The notes beneath the pieces were generated by a model, which saw only the letters and a program-made list of their open reading frames with translations, was not told the DNA's origin and ran no database searches. This document shows positions 12,056 through 24,123 of a DNA stretch of 64,000 nucleotides, one piece after another. How positions within the stretch are numbered: position 1 is the first letter of the stretch; each line of letters starts with the position of its first letter. The stretch comes from Siphonodentalium dalli (Eukaryota; Mollusca; Scaphopoda; Gadilida; Siphonodentaliidae): the NCBI GenBank assembly GCA_032622095.1, contig CP136061.1, positions 682,001 to 746,000 of the forward strand, in the 5' to 3' direction. The position numbers and the translations under genes are program-made.

Positions 12056-12762
12056 GTGAGTGATCCAAACTAATTCTCATCTACTTAGAACATAGTGGAA
12101 ACAACTGGAATTGGAGAGTTTTTCAACTGAACACAGTACAACAATGTAACATTATTAGATTTGAAGAGCAGCAAACTATACCACATAGTTTCAGCATTGA
12201 CACTTTCTGTAATTAATACTCATTTATGATTAGCTTATTTAGGAAATGTTTAGATCATAAGTTCAACCAACGTGTTTGAACTTATTATCTGAACATTTCT
12301 CACCAGCGAAAACAGATCCTTTTGCACATGTATTGTCATTTTACCTCTCTCCAAATGAAAAATAGACCATTCCAATGTATACTTTATAACTGATGAAGAA
12401 GTGTTAAATAAATGCCTCCATAACTACAATGTCGTGAATCCAATTATCCTGGTAACAGGAATAACTGAGAAACAAGTCGTCCTCAAGAATAAAATAAGTC
12501 ATAAAAGTCCTTCCGTTTGGGGTTAAAATGAAATACATGATGATAGTCGGATGGCTCAGCACAATCCCTTTAAAATATTCAAATGACCTCATTTATTTTT
12601 AGAAATTGACTCTTGGTGGGGCAATTCATGAAGCAGAATTAATGAGGTTGATGCGTGTGAGAAAATCACAATCATCATCTGGCAATATTGAATTCGCATA
12701 AAACATTTTTACTGTTGTTTATAACTTAAAACCTTATAGTTGCATTTGCACATGGAAATCTA
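12056..12762. other. Intron, no feature recognised
   Basis: AT-rich intronic sequence between exon 3 and the inverted-repeat element. No coding or repeat signal that I can support. Confidence 0.35.
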
Positions 12763-13426
12763 TGGCAAGCCAAACCGCTATTTAATATTAATTTTACTTA
12801 AGTAAAATAAAATGACACTTTATTTCACTTAAGTGAAATAAAATGACATTTTATTTTTTACTTAAGTAAAATAAAGTGTCATTTTATTTTACTTAAGTGA
12901 AATAAAGTGCCATCTACATGGTTTTAAGTAAAATTAAAACGCACACTAATTTTACTTAAGTGAAATAAAATTACCATTATGTTACGCCCTTTTTTTATTT
13001 TACACTTAAGTAAAAAAGAATTTTACTTAAGTGAAATAAAACACAGTTTTTATTTAACTTAAGTAAAATTCTTTTTCACTTAAGTAAATTAAATGAACAT
13101 TTGGGTTTATTTCACTTAAGTGAAATAAACGCCATCTACCGGTCATCGATAGATGTCATTTATTTTTCTTAAGTAAAATAAAGTGCAACCGGGTGTTAAG
13201 AGTTATTAATGATTTCCCCCCAATCAGTTTAGAGACCATCGCCAAATCCCACCAAACCACATGTGACCTTGTTATAAGGACAGCTTAAGTAAAATAAAAC
13301 CATGTAGATGGCGCTTTATTTCACTTAAGTGAAATAAAATGACACTTTATTTTACTTAAGTGAAATAAAGTGTCATTTTATTTTACTTAAGTAAAATTAG
13401 TATTAAATAGCGGTTTGGCTTGCCAT
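12763..13426. mobile_element. Inverted-repeat element packed with CTTAAG palindromes
   Basis: The termini TGGCAAGCCAAACCGCTA and TAGCGGTTTGGCTTGCCA are exact complements, each bordered by TA. The inverted similarity extends well over 80 bases inward. Between them are more than a dozen copies of small palindromes of the type TTTTACTTAAGTAAAA or TTATTTCACTTAAGTGAAATAA. This fits a MITE with long TIRs at a TA target, whose interior was built by repeated duplication of a short palindrome. Confidence 0.8.
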
Positions 13427-13671
13427 ATGGGGCATGGCGATCAGAACTTTTTATTCATGATGTAAAAAGATGTGATCTGATGAATCTCCAGCTTGATCCA
13501 TCAACTGAAGAAAATCTTTCAAAGGAGTGAAATTTGTGAATAATAGTTACTGTCCTTCTCAATGTTTTATTCAAGATATCGACTTCATGTATCGTTATTC
13601 TCAATCACCTTTTGACCTTAATCTGAACCTGGAGAGATATTATATTCATGTTTTCAATTTTTTAATTACAG

Positions 13672-13941
13672 TGAATAATTTACGTGTCACCACAGTAACA
13701 TGGAAAGATCAGACACCAGATTCTCTTGTTATATCATGGACTGCTCCATCACTCAGTACATTCATTACAAGATACGATGTCACCTACTCTCCTGGTAGTA
13801 GTCTCACAGACCAACAAAGTTCATCCACAACAATCAGTTCTTTGACAGCAGGAACAACATATAGCATTAAAGTCATATCTGTTGTTGTCGAACTTGGAGA
13901 AACAAAGTCTACAGAATCTGCTTCAAATGATTACACCACAG
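13672..13941 (+). CDS. Exon: fibronectin type III domain 1
   Basis: A single exon of 270 bases (90 codons, phase 1 to phase 1) encodes one whole FN3 domain. The B-strand tryptophan appears in SLVISWTAPS, the C strand in ITRYDVTYSPG, and the E-F turn and F strand in SLTAGTTYSIKV. Acceptor TTTAATTACAG; donor GTATGT at 13942. FN3 domains act as binding or spacer modules of ectodomains. The exon follows the third cysteine-rich exon directly, which fixes the module order. Bases before 13672 that are open in the same frame are intron. Confidence 0.9.
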
Positions 13942-14347
13942 GTATGTTGACAACATTCTTATTCACCACATCAGTATAGCTGGTTTGGATTTGAATGTTT
14001 TCATTGATATCATGTACCCTGGATCTCCAATTGTTGACTTTGATACTGAGGATTTCTAAATCTTGCCCAATCAGAACACAATCTGTGACACAGAAACACA
14101 CGCTAAGACGATGACAGCTATTTCGGAATTTCAAATTGCGTAGGCAGACTTATGATAGAAACATGCAATAATTTTTCTCTTTTTTTTTTCAATCAGTCAA
14201 ATTTTGCAAAACAATTTTCGCTTAGGGAGGAGGCAGATTTATAGAATATGTTATTCAGCATTTGACACTTTTATATGGTCAGAGATGCAACAAAATTGAC
14301 CTTGAGTGCATGCATTAAATTGAAGCACATTTGACCTATCTTTGCAG

Positions 14348-14629
14348 AACCAGCCCAGCCGGGAGCCATAACTTCCCCCTCATTAGATGCTATCAATGCA
14401 CCAGATTTTGTACTGGTATGGACAGTCTCATCTGGAATCGTACAACATTACAATGTGAAAGTGATGGATGGAAACACAGAGGCATTCAGTGGGAATACTG
14501 ACAACAATGTTCCTCAGAAAACAGTGACTGGACTGAAGCATGGATATCGGTATCAGGTTCAGATAATGGCATACGTTGGATCTCTAAACAGTGTAACTAT
14601 GACTACGGACATCAGAACTGTTGTTACAC
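14348..14629 (+). CDS. Exon: fibronectin type III domain 2
   Basis: This exon is 282 bases (94 codons, phase 1 to phase 1), again one whole FN3. It begins with a Pro-rich EPAQPGA linker, has the B-strand tryptophan in FVLVWTVSS and the F-strand tyrosine in GLKHGYRYQVQIMA, and ends in DIRTVVT. Acceptor TATCTTTGCAG; donor GTAAGT at 14630. The intron before it is the shortest of the confirmed introns (406 bases). Phase-1 symmetrical exons like this one and domain 1 can be duplicated or skipped without frame loss. Confidence 0.9.
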
Positions 14630-16485
14630 GTAAGTAAATATTCAGTTACACGAGTCACATGACACACTGAGATTAAAATACCTCACAACAGAGATATATA
14701 AAATGCTAAGATCTAAGTCATGATAAGTAACTTGAGATTTGCTTTGAAGGCAATAGGGTCGCAGGAATTTTTCACATCTGCCAGTAACTGGTTCCAAATA
14801 GTTTGTGCGAAATATTGAGAAGACATTCATCCTCACATTTCCACTGTAATTTCGATCATACCATACCTGATATTGCACTCTAAATTAACACTGCTATTAT
14901 GTCACATATGTTTTAATAGCAGGGTGACCCAGTGTTGCCCATTTTAATGTGATGTGGTGCACTCCACTGGGGAAATTTGATGGGAATAGAGAATACTCTT
15001 CCTCAAATGCCTAATATATTTAGAGGAAATTTGGGAACCAACATGGTTTTATCAATTCTAGTGCCTTTAGCTCCCGATCCCTAATGTCACCCAGGGCTGG
15101 GAACCTGTCAACCTATGTCATTAATTGCTCGAAAATGGTGGCGAGATGTCTCACCTTGAAGTGAACATTTATAGTTTTCTTCACCTTTATAAATAACTTA
15201 AATAAAAAGCATCCCATTAGACTCAGCTTGCAGGTTGAAATAGGGAGAAGTGAGAAAAAAATAGGGAGAAGTGAGAGACTGGAGAATAATTTCATCTGAT
15301 AATTTATTTAATATGTATAGGTGTTAAACAAACGAAAAAAACGTTATCATGGAAAAGAAATTTAAATTTTTCATTTAAATGTAATATAGATTGTTTGTTG
15401 CATTTGGTTTGCATATATATGCCACAATTAACGACCTTGAGTCATGACATCGACTACCGAGTGTCTCTAAAATCACTGAATCATTGGGAATAAAATTACG
15501 ATTTTCTGGTTATGGATCACGTTTTATTTCGAACAAGGCAATACAACGATTAAAACTTTATTTGCACACTATAAAAGGGTGCTCTCGGATAATTTTGTTG
15601 CCAAATATATTCAGTAACATGAGGTAACATCGGATAATTTAAAGGGACTACGATTCAATAAAATTGTTTGAGGTCTGTTCGATTGGCATTCTGTTATTGT
15701 GTAAAAACATGGAATACCACAAAGACGGAAACGGAACTAAAACAAACAAAACGTTTAAATCGGCAATATAATAATAATTTGAGTCGGCGATTTTAAAGCA
15801 GTCGGTCGGGACGAGCAGAAACCAACACTTTATTAAGTATGGCCAAAACTGAAGGCTTCTTTGTTTGCTATATTATAATCTTTGTCTGAACATTGAAGAC
15901 CGCATTTACTTACTCAACACTGTTAAACAAAAGGAGTCGACCTTGTGTCAACATTTTGTCACTGTTGACTCGCAGGCAATATATTCATAATTGATTTGTA
16001 ACACTACAGCATGCATGGCTTATCGCTTGCTACAGCCATAGGATAATTTTGGGAAAATCGGAGGGCAACTTCACTTCTCCCTGGCGCGACACTAAGGCGA
16101 CTTCGAGGCGTCGAGGGCAATTATTTCGCCCTACTCGCCTGGTAAGCTGAGGCCTGATTAGACTCCTCATATCATGTAGATGATATCTACCTTTGGCGGA
16201 AATTGGTGTTGAAAAAAATGTCATTTGTTGCCCCTCCCCCTTTTTCTGTCCCTGACCTCAACAGTGTCACTTTAGAAATTTTAACCTGCACCATTATCTT
16301 CCTCATAAAAATTGACCCCTGTCAGACCAATTTTGAGCCCTCTAAATGGTCCCCAGTTAATTTCTATAGCGGACAGACATTCGCAAATATAGATATGAGA
16401 AATGTTGTAGAACCAAATATAGTAGCAGAGCTCACCTCTAAATGTGTGACCATTACACAAATAACTCTCTTGCATATCCTGTCAC
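14630..16485. other. Intron with degraded repeat pieces
   Basis: Mostly unassigned. At about 16060-16156 there is a fragment ending AAGCTGAGGCCTG, which matches the right end of the hAT element at 42073-43220 (GGCGACTTCG, TCGCC, CTGAGGCCTG). It is therefore probably a broken relative; I could not find its left end. Confidence 0.45.
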
Positions 16486-16559
16486 ATGATCAGTCTGCCC
16501 TTGTCACATGACACATTTATAGTGACACCATGTACACTAGTACAACAACCATTTTGGGA

Positions 16560-17075
16560 GAATAGTTTAAAGTTCTCATCCATATCAGACGGTGCATTCA
16601 GTTATGCCAGACCCACACTGTGGAATGCGCTTTCGATAGAGCTTAGAACAGAAGTGTTTGTCAACAATTTCAAGCGGCAGCTCAAAACATATTTATTCTT
16701 TGAACATTTTGGTGCAGACATGGCTAAGAAAGACCTTAAATAATTACTTGTTTATTACACGTGTCACTTAATCAAACTCGTTTTTAATCTATATCTGTCT
16801 TTTGTTTTGTTTTATAATGTTTTTCTTTTATTATTGTTTTTATTTTGTTTTTTAATCGGAGCAATTTTAGACCCTATATTATACATTGATAATATCATGC
16901 AGATAATAATGGTTTATGACCTGATCTTTCTTATTTTAACTAGCATATTTTAATTTAGATGTGTTGCGTGTATATATTTATTATTTTATCATACTTTATG
17001 TTGAATTATAATTGTACTAGTAAGAATTTTAGAGGATGTCAATGGATTTACGCTATATAAAATAAATTAATATTA
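16560..17075 (+). mobile_element. 3' remnant of a non-LTR retrotransposon
   Basis: The open frame ending at 16743 carries FSYARPTLWNALSIELRTE followed by FKRQLKTYLF. This is the highly conserved C-terminus of reverse transcriptases of the CR1/L2/jockey group. It is followed by a T-rich 3' UTR and a TTTACGCTATATAAAATAAATTAA tail-like end. The upstream part of the element is missing, so this is a 5'-truncated dead copy sitting in the intron between FN3-2 and FN3-3. Confidence 0.7.
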
Positions 17076-17350
17076 TTTTGTATGTAATTATACAAGGCTT
17101 TATAGTCTATGATCATGTTTTACCTGCTATGTGGGACGACCTGAACAAGATATATGGAGACCCAACATACATGTTCAAATGTGCAAATTAGTGATGTGAT
17201 CATATTACCTGAGGGAGAATATGTTTTTTTCTCTTTGATATCTATAATTACCCAATTTATTGCATTATTTTAGTATTTCTGTTGATTAAACATAATGAAA
17301 TTTGCCACATAGCTATTAGAAACTTAACTGTGATTTATTTTCATCCATAG

Positions 17351-17566
17351 GCCCTACTGCTCCTGGTCCTGTGACTCTAACAGTGGAATCATCAAATTCA
17401 GTTCGTGCTCGTTGGTCCATACCATCAGCTGTAAACGGGGATCTCAGAGGCTACGTTATTGAGGTGTATACGAAAATGTATACAGATGAGCAGCTTACTC
17501 TTTCCAATACACTGATCATATCTGTTGTTACTGAAACAACATTGAATACCATCGGTCTTACAGCAG
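17351..17566 (+). CDS. Exon: FN3 domain 3, N-terminal part
   Basis: This exon is 216 bases, phase 1 to phase 1. It encodes the A to E strands of an FN3: a PTAPGPV linker, the B-strand tryptophan in VRARWSIPSAVNG, the C strand in LRGYVIEVYTK, and the start of the E-F turn in TIGLTAG. Acceptor TTTTCATCCATAG; donor GTAAAT at 17567. The domain is completed by the exon at 19854. The exon joins domain 2 through a CGC codon. Confidence 0.9.
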
Positions 17567-17689
17567 GTAAATATTCCCTTCATAGATGTCACAATAAGGT
17601 GTGGTGTATATTAATTAACTAATTGTAACTAATTCAATACAAACCAATATAGAATTTCATGCAATTCTAAAGCAGTTCTGTAGAACGAA

Positions 17690-18425
17690 GATTACAATTT
17701 CAGGACAACATCACCCATCCGATCATCACCAAACTTCATATGGATCTTTGGGGTAACCTCTGGATGGGAGCCATTGATTATATCTGAAATTCGTTAAAAT
17801 AACATGCCTGTCAGCAACCATCTTGGATTTCAAACTTGAATCCATCGGCACATACTGCAGCCCGCATATAGCAAAGAAATGTTTTGTAGATTGACAGGCA
17901 TGTTTATGATCACCTCCAGATGGGAGCTATTGATTTTGAACGGTTTTCTATGGAAAACATGGCCATCAGGAGCCATCTTGTATTTTACTCTTTGCTTGGC
18001 TAAATCCTTTGGCACACCCTACAGACCACATCGCTCATGCGATCATCACCAATCTTTATTTGGATCTTCAGGGTGACTTCCAGATGGGAGCCATCGATTA
18101 TTTCCAAATTTCGTTATACAACATGGCTACCAGCAGCCATCTTGGATTTCAAATTTGAATCCATCGGCAGCCCTAATTTATTGGTGAAATGTTTGAATTG
18201 AAATTAATTTCATCTACACAATATAAGACCTTACTAACTTTTTGACGTTCTTTCTTCTTTATCATTGTATTCGTTGCTCAGCACAAAATTCTCCTTCCCT
18301 GACACTTTCATTTACTTAGAATTTTACCGCATTTTGGCATTGAAATTAGGGGTATATGAGATATTCTTTGAAAGCTCAAATTGATATTGTATTTTGCAGT
18401 ACTAGTAGAACAGTTCGAAATGGCA
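17690..18425. repeat. Dispersed repeat family A copy plus a shared block
   Basis: Contains ACATGGCTACCAGCAGCCATCTTGGATTTC-type cores and ATCCATCGGCA spacers, as in 1-466 and 2031-2560. Then at 18327-18425 comes a segment also found at 10720-10800 (ATTGAAATTAGGGGTATAT). Short open frames here are by-products. Confidence 0.6.
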
Positions 18426-19295
18426 GAATGGCATATATTGCCACGTCCTACCAATGCTCTTATTAACTACTGTATCGCCCATCAGTAAGCCCGGGTCATT
18501 CCTCAACCATCAAAACTGGCAAAGTCACAATATTAGTGAGTTTACGATTTAATAGGTATAGTTGAGCATCGCAAATGATTTTACATGTAGAATTCTGCAC
18601 ATTGATTAGTTATGTGTGGGAAGCCGACAGGAACAAAAATTTTATATGATATAGAGCAATTGTACTTTTCATTTGACGTTATATTTGTCGTTCAAGAGAT
18701 TACGGCATCTCGATACTTAGTTGCATTCAACAGAGATAAGGCGACAATGGGAGTGGTTGGATGTCTGTCTTCCTTGGTAAAATTTTCAACAATTGGATTT
18801 CACGACTGATTTCATAAACCGATTGACTGTTGACTAAAACAACAGTTAGAATTTATAGACTGAGAAAATGTGATAGCTCTAATATACAACGTTAGTTCAA
18901 GTTCCCAACTAGTTTAACTATGAGCAATAGCAGGTTCTAGATTTTGTGTTGTGTAACATTTCCTCCAATTGCCATTATTGGGTTTTATCTCAGAACTCAG
19001 ATATTTTGAGCTGCTCCTTTAGAGGCATTAAAATGGATTGTGGTCTATGAATTGTACTTAAAAAACAGAATCTATCGTGATAAGTCCTTTTATTCCACAA
19101 AAAAAATATTGGTATTATTATTTTTATTGGAATTTAGAAGCAAATTATCAAATCTCCTTGAGATTGAAGTTTTTGTATGAGAAGGTTAAGACTTTGTTTG
19201 AAGCAGAATGATATATTTATTGTGAAATAAAGACTTAGATAGTCCTTAAAACATGATTTGAAAATTACCAGAATAGAGCACATAATTATGAGCTT
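18426..19295. other. Intron, no feature recognised
   Basis: AT-rich. No supported exon, RNA or complete element seen. Confidence 0.35.
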
Positions 19296-19299
19296 TAAC

Positions 19300-19529
19300 C
19301 CTTTCATGATGGGAGCCATGCTGGTGCAGCATTAATCATCCTGTTCCAGTGCTTTCTCTTATATGATTGAGTCTCCCATAGGGTGCCTCGCATATATAAG
19401 AGAATAAACTGGCTTACACGGTTGGGGTAAATATTGTCAGGCCAGTGCATTCTCTTATGGTATATTTATAAGAGAATGCATTGGCACAGAGTTTTCGCAA
19501 AATTTCAGGAAGCTTCAATCATGGAAGAG
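19300..19529. mobile_element. piggyBac-like MITE, CCCTTTCATGA ends
   Basis: TTAA at 19296-19299 is followed by CCCTTTCATGATGGGAGC. The right end is the diverged complement (GAAGCTTCAATCATGGAAGAG) without an intact TTAA. The interior holds two hairpins built on TTATAAGAGAATGCATTGGCAC. TTAA target and CCC termini are the marks of piggyBac-type elements; no transposase is present. Confidence 0.65.
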
Positions 19530-19853
19530 CCTAGACAATAAGCTATTTGCTGATTGAAGTTGTTGTGTGAAATTATTAATTATTCTAGCAGTTCTTGTAC
19601 CGAAAGCGACAAAAAAGAAAATAATATTTTCAACTTTTCAAAATCTTTGTTTTTGTTGTCTCTTAAAACTTGCACAGATTATACATACAATGAAGATGAT
19701 GATATGTGAAATTCAAGGTTTTTCGCTAGATAGATCCAGAGAAATTATTTGTTGAACATCTCTTGTCATTTTTGGCTAGATTTAAGCAAAAAGTGCATCT
19801 CCCCATTAAATAAATGAATGCTTATAAACTAATAGTTTTTTCCTTTTCTACAG

Positions 19854-19946
19854 GAACATTCACTAAGGTTCACATGTATGCTACCAATGATGTTTATAAT
19901 GGAACCTTGATTACTGAAAGCTTGGAAGTGCGGACAACTGCAGGAA
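19854..19946 (+). CDS. Exon: FN3 domain 3, C-terminal part
   Basis: This exon is 93 bases (31 codons, phase 1 to phase 1). It completes FN3-3 with TFTKVHMYATND (F strand) and TLITESLEVRTTAG (G strand and linker). Acceptor TTTTCTACAG; donor GTAAGT at 19947. The usual F-strand tyrosine is replaced by a phenylalanine or threonine. Frame continues from 17566 and into 23089 (AGT codon). Confidence 0.85.
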
Positions 19947-22490
19947 GTAAGTGTGGACGTTAACAATGAAATTGTTCCAGCTATATACAGATTCATATGA
20001 ATCAATTTCATGGAAAAAAGTCAATTTTATATTAAAGGAGACTAGCAACCCCCCTCCCCTGGAATCTGACATCTAGATTGAAATAGACTTCAGCATCCTG
20101 ACAACTCTAAAACAGAGAGGCAGAATACTGCCAGGTTATCAAAAATCGAAAATAGATCGATGGGTCACAGCAAACTGTAACATCGGATTTTATATTTTAA
20201 TTTATTGGCACACCCTATTGGCTGCAGCCCACATTTATCGAAGAAATGTTTTTAGAGTTTACATGCTTGTTTAGGATCATATGTAGATGGGAACTGTCAA
20301 ATTTGTATGATTTTCAATGAAAAACGTGACCGCTGGCAGTCATCTTGTATTTTACTCTTTAAATGACTAACTTATTCATCCTATAACGATCATTTTCCAT
20401 CCGACTGATCCAAAACCTCTATTATTACTTAAATATTTATACTTTCCGAGTTCCTTATCCCTCCATTTACTGTAACATTATCCTGTCTCCTAGTTGAGCT
20501 ACAGTGTCATTGGCACTTTCATTTTTCATCTGGTGGAAATTATGGTCCAATGATAAAAACAGTAAAGTGTAATATTCCCGGTCCATAATTGGTAAATCCA
20601 TTTTCCAGTGAAAATTCAGGAATGTGAGCACCGGAAATGTGCGACATTTATGATTCGTCTGTAATTCCATGGTATATAATATGTCACGACGATGAACTGA
20701 ATAAACCCAACACAACCCATTTAAAATATATTTTTGGCTGGCCAGAACGATACTTGTATGTTGAAAATTCTCAAAATTGTGACAGTACACGTGTATAAAA
20801 GGGAACTGGAGCCGTGTTTTATGGAAAGCTGATTATTTTGTAAAAATTATAATCAGGCCATAACCGGTCACATCGACTCATAAACGTACCATATAGCCGC
20901 ATTTATTCAACGGGTGTAAGCATGCATTTTATTTTGTTATATATGCATACAGTACTGTTGCATTGCCACACGAAGTTAATTAAATCCCTTGTAGGGATCG
21001 AGATGTGTGTGTTTACCTCATATTTCTTAAATAACCCATTGCGAACCCCATAGCAGAATTCTAGATAACATGTGCATGAATTTTTGTTACGTTGTAATTC
21101 GTTATAATATCAAAGGTAAAAAAATATGTAAACATTTCATTGAATTGATCTGTTTGCTACAAAGTATTCTGTAAATGAAACTGGTTTGTCACTCAAAAGA
21201 CAAGACAGCATGGACAGATTGACTAAGAAATGAGCCATGCATTTCTATGTTGTGCTCCTTGGTCAATGATCTCAACAAAGTTTGGCAAAGTTTTGTGGTC
21301 AGCAATGTACCCTTTAGATTTGCATTTAATTGAAATTGACGTTGTGTACTTATGGAATAAGTTAAATTCAACTCTAGAATTTTGTAAAATATAGGCTGGG
21401 GAATGGAACTGGAAATGCGTTGATTCGTTTGGACACAAACTATGTGCGTCGTGGCAATTATAAAATTATAGTTTTTTAAATATTTTGTTTCCCGTGTTTC
21501 TTAAATACACTTACCACTCACAAACGCTCTTTATTGTTTCATTCTGAAGAAAACTTTGGCCCCGATTTTCCCAGATTCAATGACCGGACAATGATTTTAA
21601 GGGAGGCCCATATAATTAAAAAGCAAATATTATTGGATATTGAATTTGTCTTGCACAGAATACAATACGGAGCAGACCTGTTAAGTTTTTTAAATGGTCA
21701 TCCGGGAGATTTTTGCGGGAGGGACCACCTCCAATTTGTGAATACATTTCCTGTTCACTGACTGGTTTATTCTATATATCACCTTCAATGAGAGATCACC
21801 TGTTAAACTCGACCGCGCCCACCTAATTGTTGGTTCAAAACACAAATTCCTCCACCTGTGTTGAGAGACCGCCACCATTTATTAAAGAGAAATAAGCAGA
21901 CACTTTGTTTAAATTAATTAAAATACTCAGAACTCCACCAGATACGGCCGGATTTGCAAGAAACTGAAAGTACAAAATTGGAATAAACTATAAAATGGAC
22001 TTGTCTTATGATCTGGATCTGGATGTACACTTCCAAGTAACCAATTATGGTATAATAGGACGGGCAGGAAGAAAAAAGAAATGGACACATTCCACCATTT
22101 ATTAAATAATTTTAAGGAGCAGAAACTTTATTTAAAATAAGTGAAATGAACCAGAGTTACACAGGTTACAACCGGACATGCATGAAACCGGGAGTACAAA
22201 ATGGACCCATCTTACAGTTTAACACGCAAACAAAATTGACTGAGGGTGTAAAATAATGATTAGTGGCCGATGCGTGTTCTCATTTTATCTATTGACATGC
22301 GTGGCCCAACTAATTGGCCACATTGTGACATGCGGGAGAAATGGATGATTATCCGTATTTTAGATGTTTTCGCTATGGCAATATGGGAGTCTCACGGACA
22401 ATCCATGAAACTTAACAACTCTGATTCAGGCTCTGCCCAATGGCTTACATTTCAATAGCAATTGATAAAATATCAGTATTGAGTTACAGG
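19947..22490. other. Intron with family A copy and old tandem duplication
   Basis: About 20190-20525 is a family A repeat copy ending in the ACAGTGTCATTGGCACTTTCATT motif. Two diverged copies of a block of about 130 bases (CCACCATTTATTAAA, AGCAGA, AGTACAAAAT, TGGAC) are at 21868-22010 and 22086-22210. No exon is supported. Confidence 0.45.
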
Positions 22491-22504
22491 CTGATGAGCC
22501 AATT

Positions 22505-22680
22505 TTCCAATGACATGCAGTCACTTGTAGGCATCCCATGACATGCAGTGACTTGTAGGCATTCCATGACATGCAGTCACTTGTAGGCATTCCATGACAT
22601 GCAGTCACTTGTAGGCATCCCATGACATGCAGTGACTTGTAGGCATTCCATGACATGCTGTCACTTGGTGGCATTCCAGT
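22505..22680. repeat. 28-bp tandem repeat, about six copies
   Basis: The unit CATGACATGCAGTCACTTGTAGGCATTC (split here as CATGACATGCAG / TCACTTGTAGGCATTC) repeats with single-base changes. The last copies are more diverged (TGCTGTCACTTGGTGG). Confidence 0.9.
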
Positions 22681-22893
22681 ACTTACTTGTCAAATATCCA
22701 CATGATACCAATTGAGTGTGCTTGTTGTCGGTAATAGCACACCCGTGTTGCCTAATAATTGACCACCGTGACCTCTTCCTAATCAGGATGGATTATGACA
22801 CCTTGATTTGATGAAAGTATAGGATGTTGACTGCTACAACAGTTTTATTCCCAAAATTTGGATAAACAAACAGATGGATAATAAAAATGTCAT

Positions 22894-23051
22894 TATACAA
22901 TGTTGTGAACAGTATGAGTTTTTCTTGTACTCGTCCAGGTTGAGGTGAAAAGCCATATTGGACTTGACACTGGCGTGTCTCGTCCAATATGACTTTTCAC
23001 CACAACCTGGACTCGTACAAGAAAAACTCATACTGCACACAACATTGTATA
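22894..23051. mobile_element. Palindromic MITE (ATATTGGAC family), copy 2
   Basis: This is the same foldback family as 9791-9942, with arms TATACAATGTTGTG / CACAACATTGTATA and an inner CCATATTGGAC / GTCCAATATGAC. It ends only 36 bases before the AG of the next exon, so the hairpin base overlaps the place where a branchpoint would lie. Confidence 0.75.
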
Positions 23052-23088
23052 TAAATAACTATATAATATATATAATTTTTTCACACAG

Positions 23089-23276
23089 GTCCTGGTGTCG
23101 TCGCCTCTCCATCAGCCAATCAGGTGGCAGCAACTTCATTCCAAATCAACTGGCAGAGACCAGCAGAACCTGGCGGTGACATTGTGGCATACAGCATTGA
23201 ATTAAGAAGCTCTGTAGCGGGTTACTATAAAAGCGAATGTTCCGTCCAGAAAACACTATGTAATAATTGCAATAAT
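23089..23276 (+). CDS. Exon: FN3 domain 4, N-terminal part
   Basis: This exon is 188 bases, phase 1 to phase 0. It encodes a linker SPGVVASPSAN, the B strand FQINWQRPAEPGG with the key tryptophan, the C strand IVAYSIELRSS, and then an unusual cysteine-rich loop (SECSVQKTLCNNCNN) containing three cysteines. Acceptor TTTTTTCACACAG; donor GTAAGT at 23277. The change to phase 0 shows that this domain is split by an intron at a different place from domain 3. Confidence 0.9.
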
Positions 23277-24123
23277 GTAAGTTGTTACAGTTACTGAATG
23301 TTTATGAATAAAGAATTCGAGTGTCCCCATATCATCAGGTTGCAACAGCAACAACATTCCTTGAAATGCCGCTTCAGTTATCAGAATCGATTATTTGACA
23401 ATAAATAATGCTAACCACTTTCAACTATAGTATAAAATTGCTCAAAAATTGTTATATAATAAAAAATTTCCACTGCAATTTGGTACCGAGAGTATGTTGG
23501 TCAGCATTTATCAAATATTTTCCAGGCCGCCAAATATTCCAGGTGGTGACAAATAACAGATTTAAAAAATCAATATCTGATAACTCTGAGCTTTGATGGG
23601 TGGGTTCCTCGACTCGAATCAAATATTTTTTACCCTCGAAGCCAAACAGATAGTAATTTATGAGCTTTAATTCGGATTGTGCATATTTAATTAACTTTTG
23701 TGCAAACTAAATCTCAAATATTCTCAATAATATCATGACAATGAGATCAAAGTAAGATATAAACACTGCAAAAAAACACTTTGAAGGGGGGAGATACCGA
23801 CTTAATACAGGTTTCGTTCATTCATTTTTAACAGAGGTACGGCCCTTGTTTGACTTCAAATTTGTGAATTTTGTCTCTGTTCAAACAATTCATCTTGTAA
23901 TTCGGGCATGGATCATCAGATATTGTTGTGCTTTGGTATCGTGATACCCCAGCATTTGGTAAAGGATACCCACATACAATGGATTTCGTCAATTAATTTT
24001 TACCAGAGTTACATCCCTTGTTTGACTTGGGAATGTCTGAATTTTGTATCCATATGAAAAGATCAGCTTGTAACTTGGGTTTGGTTGTGCTTTGGTGAAT
24101 TGAATGCCCAGTTTAAGGGGAAA
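23277..24123. other. Intron, no feature recognised
   Basis: Includes two diverged copies of an ACAGAGGTACGGCCCTTGTTTGACTT-like block at about 23830 and 24005, distantly like family B. Nothing coding is seen. Confidence 0.35.

Noticed and set aside
13527-13671. Start codon at 13527 as the gene start
   Set aside because: The in-frame extension before 13672 lies upstream of a good acceptor and has no domain character; phase matching to exon 3 favours splicing.
15092-16156. Intact hAT element between CAGGGCTGGG and CTGAGGCCTG
   Set aside because: The right end matches the 42073 family, but the octamers outside the two proposed ends (ATGTCACC and ATTAGACT) do not agree and the left end is not similar enough.
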